NCBI GenBank assembly: GCA_032622095.1
Contig: CP136068.1
Span: forward strand, 6,923,314 to 6,987,313
Length of the DNA: 64,000 nt
Reading direction: 5' to 3'
Source of the DNA: Siphonodentalium dalli
Lineage: Eukaryota > Mollusca > Scaphopoda > Gadilida > Siphonodentaliidae
Under the pieces are notes generated by a model. It was given only the letters and a program-made list of their open reading frames with translations, was not told the DNA's origin and did no database searches. Made by a program: the position numbers and the translations under genes. How positions within the stretch are numbered: position 1 is the stretch's first letter; each line of letters opens with the position of its first letter. Shown piece after piece: positions 57,291 through 64,000 of this stretch.

Positions 57291-58489
57291 GTCTAAATCG
57301 GGCGAACAATTTGGTCTATAAATACCGCAGTGTGACACATTTAAGATAGACCAAAACAATAAACACCTTTCAACCCAAAGATAGTTACATTTTAATTGAA
57401 AAAATTGTCCAAACACGAAATGTTAATTTATGCCGATATTTAAATAAAGTTTTTGAGAGAAAAGTCCAATATTTTTGTTGATGTCAGTGGGGACAATAGT
57501 AACAATTAACCATGGTACATCAGAAATGTTAGTATTCAATGTATAGAAGGCAGAATAGCCAATGTTGTACATCATCCACAACTTGTAATCGATTGCAGAA
57601 CATGTTGGGGCAATATTTACCATTTTACATATTTTGGCGGCCATTTTGGCAGCCATTTTGAGCCAAAGTAAGAATTTTGGGTCCAATGAGTTGGAATATT
57701 CACAGGTAATCATGAGCATCACTTACATTACAAAGTTATGTTAATTTTTTGTTAAAATATGACTAGAATCCCAATTGTGATGTTTTTGTGTGAAATATTA
57801 TACCGCATTCTGTAAATCCAATTTTTGAGGGAACGGAAGGGGTTAGGACCCCAAAAAGTGCATATTGAATAGCCCCAATGATCAGTTAATATTCAAAATA
57901 CAAAATAAAGTCACATTACTCAACCAGTTCCAAACAGCATGAATCGATCTAGAAGATATTTGTAAAAAAAGTAATATTTTCAACTTCCGGCGGCCATTTT
58001 GGTGGCCATCTTGGATGGTGAGTTTCAATTTTGCCCCAAAAATTTACGTTATGTCTTACCTTCGCGAAAATATATACATTTGTATACATTGTACAAGATT
58101 TTTACCGCTATAATTTGCATAAAACTGACTTAGAGTCTGGTCTAAAAAACAGACGCCATTATGGACGCCATTTTGTCTGGAGTCTATATGGCCACTTTTT
58201 TTCTTGTTAACATTGCTTAGAAGTTGAAGGACATACCAAGGAACAAAATGAGTGGGGAGAAGTTAAGTCCCAAGGGGTGCAAGGGTACCAATTTTAGCTC
58301 CCGGAATACTAGTAGTACTATGACGTCGCCGGAAAATTCTTCTAATTTCGGTCGTCGGGTAGGTCAATAAAAACATGTTTTTCGCCAATTAAGCTACAAA
58401 TTCACCACTGCTATCATGGATTTTCGTAATCTACATATATTTTACTACAAAATTAGACTGGATAGCACTTGTCCGTCAAAATGAGCAAC
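57291..58489. repeat. Non-coding DNA rich in GGCGGCCATTTTGG motifs
   Basis: GGCGGCCATTTTGG-GGCCAT-TTG recurs near 57634, 57990 and, less well, 58150-58185. The surroundings are AT-rich. An antisense ORF (57423-57722) runs over one copy and is not supported. The last 250 bp may be the 5' part of the LINE ORF1 region. Confidence 0.45.
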
Positions 58490-58943
58490 ATTTTTATTTC
58501 GTGGGGTCGATATCCTGGACTATAAAGATTGTCGAAGGAAAGTGCTTGAACTATTCAAGAAACGTCTCAACTTAGACCTCGCGGTGGATGAAATTGACAT
58601 GTGCCACAGAATAGGTAAAAACTGTAACGACAATTATCAAGGTAAAGACAATCAGCCACAAAGTAGACAAAAGAGAGACAAACCGAGAGCAACCATTGTT
58701 AAATTCGTGAACCGGTTTACGAAGTATGATGAGATTGAGTCCAGGAGCTGCCTAAACAAATCTGGCATTTCCATTGTTGAAGATGCCACAAAACTAAACC
58801 ATGAACTACTGACCAAGGCCTACAAAGCTACATGCGTGCAAAACTCTTGGCTAACAAATGGCAAACTTTACTTAAAGCTATCAGCTGGACAAATTGTAAA
58901 ATTTCGCACCGAGGAAGAGCTGAACAAGATAATTGGTACTTGA
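58490..58943 (+). pseudogene. L1/Tx1-like LINE ORF1 RNA-binding domain remnant
   Basis: From about 58500 the reading FRGVDILDYKDCRRKVLELF leads into the open frame at 58542: RLNLDLAVDEIDMCHRIGKN, RATIVKFVNRFTKYDEI, GISIVEDATKLNHELL and WLTNGKLYLKLSAGQIVKF, to TGA at 58941-58943. The order of HRIG, the IVKF strand, the GI-I-ED box and the W--NGK-Y strand is the RRM plus C-terminal arrangement of L1/Tx1 ORF1 proteins, which bind element RNA. The usual N-terminal coiled coil is absent, so the 5' part is lost or in another frame. Its partner ORF2 probably begins at 62252. Confidence 0.75.
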
Positions 58944-59094
58944 TACGTTTATATGTGTTCAGATGCTATTTATATGTAAATATGTTGTATTTTTCTAGCA
59001 TGTGACATCTCAAATTGTCACACTGAAAACCCCATTCCTAACTAAACTTTCACTGATATCATAAAACCCCACCCCTACTCTAACCATATATATA
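58944..59094. other. AT-rich inter-ORF DNA of the LINE
   Basis: No ORF is visible. It leads directly into the repeat insertion at 59095. Confidence 0.35.
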
Positions 59095-60484
59095 TAACTA
59101 GAAGGTGACCCGACTTCGTCCGGGCTTTGACATTGAATTGCCCATTTTGAAGGTCAAGGTCAAGTGGGGTCACGATTTGACCAGTCCAAAACACTGCCCG
59201 GACAAAAGTACCCGACAAACGTGTCCGTCGAAATCCATCCGGTTTTACCCGATTTGACCTTGAATTTATTATTTTGAAGGTCAAGGTCAGGTCGGGGTCA
59301 CGATTTGACCCGTCCAAACACTCAGTTGAATTGACCCGATTTCAAGGTCAAGGTCACGTCGCACGGGCAAATGAATATGCTTATGAGACTTCCCATACGG
59401 ATGTACCCCCGCATACCAAGTTTCATTGAAATCCCTTAATATTGGGGCATTTGACCTTGAAATGAGCCGACTTCAAGGTCAAGGTCACGTCGCACGGACA
59501 AATTAATAGGTTTATGCCACTCTCCGGCCGAAGATACCCACACATACCAAGTTTCATCGAAATCCCGTGATATTCGGGCGTTTGACCTTGAAATTACCCG
59601 ATTTCAAGGTCATGGTCACGTCGCACGGACACATTAATATGCCTATGTTCGTCCCCGGCCGAAAATACCCACACATACAATGTTTCATCGAAATCGGTGG
59701 GCCGTTTTCGAGTTCATCGCGAACACACAGACAGACACACATATCTTCCAAAATATATATATAACTAGAAGGTGACCCGACTTCGTCCGGGCTTTGACCT
59801 TGAATTATCCAAATTGAAGGTCATGGTCAAGTGGGGTCACGATTTGACCAGTCCAAAACACTGCCCGGACAAAAGTACCCGACAAACGTGCCCGTCGAAA
59901 TCCATCCGGCTTTACCCGATTTGACCTTGAAGTGATCATTTTGAAGGTCAAGGTCAGGTCGGGGTCATGACTCAACCTGCCCAAAAGTAACCCCACGTAT
60001 CAAATTTCGTCGAAATCCCATCAAAATTGGCGATTTGACCTTGAATTGACCCGATATCAAGGTCAATGTCACGTCGCACGGGCAAATGAATGGGCTTATG
60101 AGACTCCCCGGGCGAAAGTACCCACACATACCAAGTTTCATCGAAATCCCGTGATATTCGGGCGTTTGACCTTGAAATGACCCGATTTCAAGGTCAAGGT
60201 CACGTCGCACGGGCAAATTAATAGGTTTATGCCACTTCCCGGCAGAAGGTACCCCCACATACCAAGTTTCATCGAAATGCCGTGATATTCGGGCGTTTGA
60301 CCTTGAAATTACCCGATTTCAAGGTCAAGGTCACGTCGCACGGGCAAATTAATAGGCCTATGTCACCCCCGGCCGAAAATACCCCCACATACCAAGTTTC
60401 ATCAAAATCGGGACGGCCGTTTTCGAGTTCATTGATTACACACAAACAAACAAACAGATCTTCCAAAACATATAATAGATAGAT
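59087..60484 (+). mobile_element. Two head-to-tail ACTAG-type elements with internal ~133-bp repeats
   Basis: TATATATAACTAGAAGGTGA followed by CCCGACTTCGTCCGGGC starts both copies, at about 59087 and 59753. Copy 1 ends with GGGCCGTTTTCGAGTTCATC and an ACAGACAGACACAC tract. Copy 2 ends with GGCCGTTTTCGAGTTCATTG, an ACAAACAAACA tract and TATAATAGATAGAT. Inside, TTTGACCTTGAA-T-ACCCGA, TTCAAGGTCAAGGTCACGTC, CATACCAAGTTTCATCGAAA and GATATTCGGGCG repeat with a period near 133 bp (five good units). The short ORFs in both strands are repeat artefacts. It sits between the two ORFs of the LINE. Confidence 0.7.
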
Positions 60485-62251
60485 GATACAAAAACCCCTC
60501 CACTTCATACAATTATCCCAACCCCTGACACCCCAGTTGTGGGAAATTACCTCACCCTTCTTGAATATAACTTACCGAATACAAGCTTATTTTATAGCTT
60601 AATTGGAATCAATCATGGAAATGACATTGTTTTCAGTATTATATTGAGACCATATCACTATAATATTATATACTATGCTAATATATAGCATACAACTTTT
60701 ATATAATATCAGCATTTCTCCCCAATCCATTCATGTGATTTCCAGTGTGATCTTAATACCCACAAATGTCACACATGAATTAATATAATCCCTAATTCCC
60801 ATTTATTATAATTGTACTATCTCTACCAAACATAATCGAAGCCTTATTTCATAGCTCGAATACTGCCATATAATATTGAATGAGTTAAATGTTATATCTC
60901 TTTACCTTATTACAGTACATTGTAGTACACAATATCATCATAATATTATGTAAATTGAACCAAAAAATTACCCCAATATTGTAACATATCCATACATGTA
61001 GAGACAAAAACCAAAACATAGTGTGCATGTTATAGTTGTGTATAGTAAATACCTAAGCACCTTAAACACTGTTAAACGCTGTTGAACACTCGGCGATTCG
61101 ACATTTTCTTGTTTTGCATTCCTATCAACTAGTCAATGTCCAAATAACTCGACTATTTATATCCAGTTATTTTATTTTTAAAGAAAGACTTCTCGAAAAT
61201 AATTCTTATTTCAGAAACACAATAATAGATCCAAAAATCTGAGTCCAAATGACAAACATTATTCCAAAACATAGTTCGACTGCGGCCGGGAACCTTCCGA
61301 ATTAGCACAAAAGACAAACACACCGAACAACTGGGCTTTGACATAACTACGGATGTCACACGAGCAAACTCACATAATCAATCGTGTATGCTGAGTGCTA
61401 ATTATTGATGGAATGTGTGCATTATCGATCGGTTTGCCTCTATATTTAGCCTCACCAAACAAGAAAAACGTCCAGTTTTAATAAAAGTGCTACTGTTTAT
61501 CAAGGAATGAGTTGGTGTCTTTCCACGTTGTAATGTACTGTACACATTCTTGTTATTTTTAATGTATACAAATGAAACTATTCAGATATAACATGTGCAC
61601 TACTATTTTTCCTTGTCTTAATTGTCTGTATCCACAAATCAGTCCCGAAGTCTACAAATATACAAAAAGCACGGTATACTGTCTACCTAGAGATGGCTGC
61701 GTTATAAATAGACTATTTTTAAGATGCTGTTTCATAACTCCACAAATTTATAATTGAATACACACTTAATTGAGTTTCCTAATTCGACTAGTTTATTTCA
61801 CTATACTATATATACTATACATATGCATATACGCATGTCATGTGCCTCAACCCATTAACTATCTATCCGATCTTCTCATAATAAAATTTTCACTTTGGTT
61901 TTATTTCATCGTGTTGGAAAGTATAGTAATAAAGTAAGAATCAAATGCAAGTCGCATTGAACTAATAAATCTAGCTCGGGCTGTGGCAATCCAAATAACA
62001 TAACCAATAGTATATGCTGCCACCACTGGACGGTCGGTGTTGTCCATCCAAGCAGACAACGACCTTTAGCCGATTGTATATGTCTGTTTTCTCCGTTTAT
62101 GTACTCCACCTTTGTTATGTCTGTATCTCTTTTCTGCATGCGAATGAATGTGACATCAAAATGTACCATAATATTTTATATATATATGTATAATATGTGC
62201 CACTACATAACATGTGTCTGATTCGACAGCTAGGGCGTCCGCATATCTATA
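60485..62251. other. AT-rich spacer before LINE ORF2, no gene recognised
   Basis: No credible ORF is present; short frames at 61153-61359 and 61572-61757 have no motif. It could be the long inter-ORF region of the LINE or unrelated DNA. Confidence 0.35.
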
Positions 62252-64000
62252 ATGAGTAATATAAAAGTGTTTTCTCTGAACTGCCGTGGAGTTAACCAAA
62301 CCGATAAACGCCGATATGTTTTCCATCACATCCGTAACCTTGGTGGATCTATATATTGTTTGCAAGATACACACTTCACTAATCACATGGAAAGATGTAT
62401 TGAAGCAGAATGGGGATGCAAAGCAATAATGGCATCATACTCTTCCCAGGCTAGAGGTGTTGCTATTCTATTTAGAAACAACTTTGAGTATAGTATTCAC
62501 GAAACATATAAAGACTCTGGTGGAATTTTTATTATACTTGATATAACCATAGAAAATATACGTTTAAGTTTGGTGAATTTATATGGGCCCAATAGTGATA
62601 ATCCAGCTTTTTACTCTAACCTAAAAACAAATTAATTACCCAGATTGGAAACACGCAAATAATCATGTGTGGAGACTGGAATCTTGTTCATAAACAAGAG
62701 CTAGACACTTATAACTACAAGCATATAAATAACCCCCATGCCATAAATGAAGTCGTTGACCTTGCCGACAGCCTTGAACTAGTTGACGTGTGGAGACTAT
62801 TTAATAAACAGGAAAGACTTTACACGTGGAGAAGGAAATCCCCAGTTAAAATGGCGAGGCTAGATTATTTATTAATCTCCGACGACCTCCTTAATCTAAC
62901 TGGAGAAGGACCGGCAATTTTACCCGGGTACAAATCAGATCATTCTATTATTTCACTCTCATTTAAACGTCAGTGACATCAAGACTGGTCCAGGGTTTTG
63001 GAAATTTAATAATTATCTTCTGTACTATAGAGAATATGATGATTTAGTAAAATCGATCATAGCTGAAAATAAAATTAGATATCCATACTCCACAAATGTA
63101 AACGAAAAGGAAAGTAAGAAAAAATGTTCCATTGGAAAACGACTTTTCATCGACGCAGTGTTACTTGATATCAGAGGCGCCACCATACGCTTTTCCGCAA
63201 ATCGAAAACGTGACAGCAAAAAAAGCAAAAATTATTTCAGATCTTGAATCCAACATCTCTGATGAAAAACAGAAAATAATGGAAGACTTGGAAAAAATAG
63301 AAGTCGAAATTGAAGCAATGCGAAAAGAAACAATCCGCGGAACCATGGTTAGATCACGCGCTAAATGGATAGAGGAAGGCGAAAAATCAACTAATATTTT
63401 CTAAATTTAGAAAAACGTAACTACATCTCCAAAACCCTGACCAGCCTGACAGTCGCGAATGGTAATACAATCACGAAACAAAACGATATTATGAAAGAAA
63501 CCCGAAATTTTGACCTTAATTTATACTCATATAGGCCAATGGACGATCGCGATCTAAACTCCCTTCTTAAAGATGGAACATGTCCCAAATTAAGCCCTAC
63601 GCAGGGCTCGAGTGTTGAAGGACCCTTAACCTTACAAGAATTAACAGACCCGCTTAAGAACACAACAAATAATAAAAGCCCAGGGCCATCCGGATACACC
63701 TATGAATTATTTGTTTGTCTGACTTAAGTCCCCTTTTAACAGAGTCGCTCAATGAATCGTTTTCAGTGGGAGAACTATCAATCACACAAAAGCGAGGTAT
63801 TATAACTTTGATTCCAAAAAAGGATAAAAATAGACAGATGCTAAAAAAACTGGCGTCCCATCTCCCTTTTGAATACATCTCACAAACTAGCCTCGTCATG
63901 CATAGCGAACAGAATAAAACGTGTGCTCCCATCTATAATCAATCCCGATCAAATTGGGTTTTTAGCTGGTAGGTATATAGGAGACAACACCCGACTAATA
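62252..64000 (+). pseudogene. L1/Tx1-like LINE ORF2: endonuclease and start of reverse transcriptase, cut by window end
   Basis: ATG 62252 opens SNIKVFSLNCRGVNQTDKRR with IYCLQDTHF, ARGVAILFRNNFE and LVNLYGPNSDNPAFY, the N-terminal half of an APE endonuclease (the Asn in LNCRG and a Gln-Asp where Glu is usual). After a stop at about 62634, MCGDWNLV, ARLDYLLIS and GYKSDHSII (62665-62976) complete it. Further frames carry EGEKSTNIF, then LEKRNYISKTLTSL, GPLTLQELTDPLKN, NNKSPGPSGYTYE, GELSITQKRGIITLIPKKDK. The last 150 bp read NWRPISLL in a shifted frame, then INPDQIGFLAGRYIGDNTRL, reverse-transcriptase fingers. About six shifts or stops make it inactive. Downstream domains lie beyond 64000. Confidence 0.85.

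Overview
The window looks like 64 kb of an AT-rich invertebrate genome, most likely a marine lophotrochozoan such as a mollusc. That rests on the mix of mobile DNA: an XPG-nuclease DNA transposon, a Crypton-type tyrosine recombinase, Jockey/CR1-like and L1/Tx1-like LINEs, a tRNA-derived SINE with an (AATC)n tail, and many palindromic MITEs. There is no sign of a bacterial or viral genome: no operons, no rRNA and no CRISPR. Almost all recognisable coding sequence belongs to transposable elements, and nearly all of it is broken. The best candidate host gene is a small secreted PAN-domain-like protein at about 34.1 kb. Two weaker antisense ORFs lie at 46.5 and 47.5 kb.

Layout. 110-9096 is one complete 8,987-bp DNA transposon with perfect 73-bp terminal inverted repeats and a perfect 9-bp target-site duplication. 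Its protein remnant (1201-5731) ends in a FEN1/XPG-like nuclease and a CXC-like cysteine cluster. Three smaller elements sit inside it: a TTAA MITE, a 27-bp-arm hairpin and a hAT-type MITE with an 8-bp duplication. 9.1-13.4 kb holds palindromes and fragments. 13423-16930 is a 1,754-bp tandem duplication, almost identical between copies, and each copy carries two large palindromes. 17-22 kb is mostly featureless apart from a 58-bp minisatellite. 22584-23841 is a Crypton-like recombinase pseudogene, followed by a 63-bp-arm hairpin. 25.4-27.5 kb holds three minisatellites.

27.9-31.1 kb is a decayed antisense LINE (endonuclease, reverse transcriptase, CCHC C-terminus). 33.5-34.4 kb is the PAN gene with a TATA box. 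35.2-35.6 kb is a foldback element with two copies of a 69-bp palindrome also seen at 9.4 kb. 39-41 kb holds MITEs, including a second copy of the TTAA family.

42-50.4 kb is dense degenerate tandem-repeat territory with units of about 110-350 bp. 51.7-52.6 kb is a roughly 445-bp tandem duplication, followed by a LINE C-terminal fragment. 54867-55177 is an intact SINE with a 13-bp duplication. 55304-55459 is a TA-flanked palindromic MITE. 56.7-57.3 kb is a repeat split by a LINE 3' tail whose empty site is visible elsewhere in the window. 58.5 kb to the end is an L1/Tx1-like LINE: ORF1 remnant, a two-copy repeat insertion, then ORF2 endonuclease and the start of its reverse transcriptase, cut by the window edge.

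The genes do not form a pathway. The region is a nest of elements inserted into one another, and the flanking duplications allow several insertions to be ordered. The most unusual item is the XPG-nuclease transposon, whose 9-bp duplication does not fit what I recall for Academ, the superfamily its nuclease suggests.
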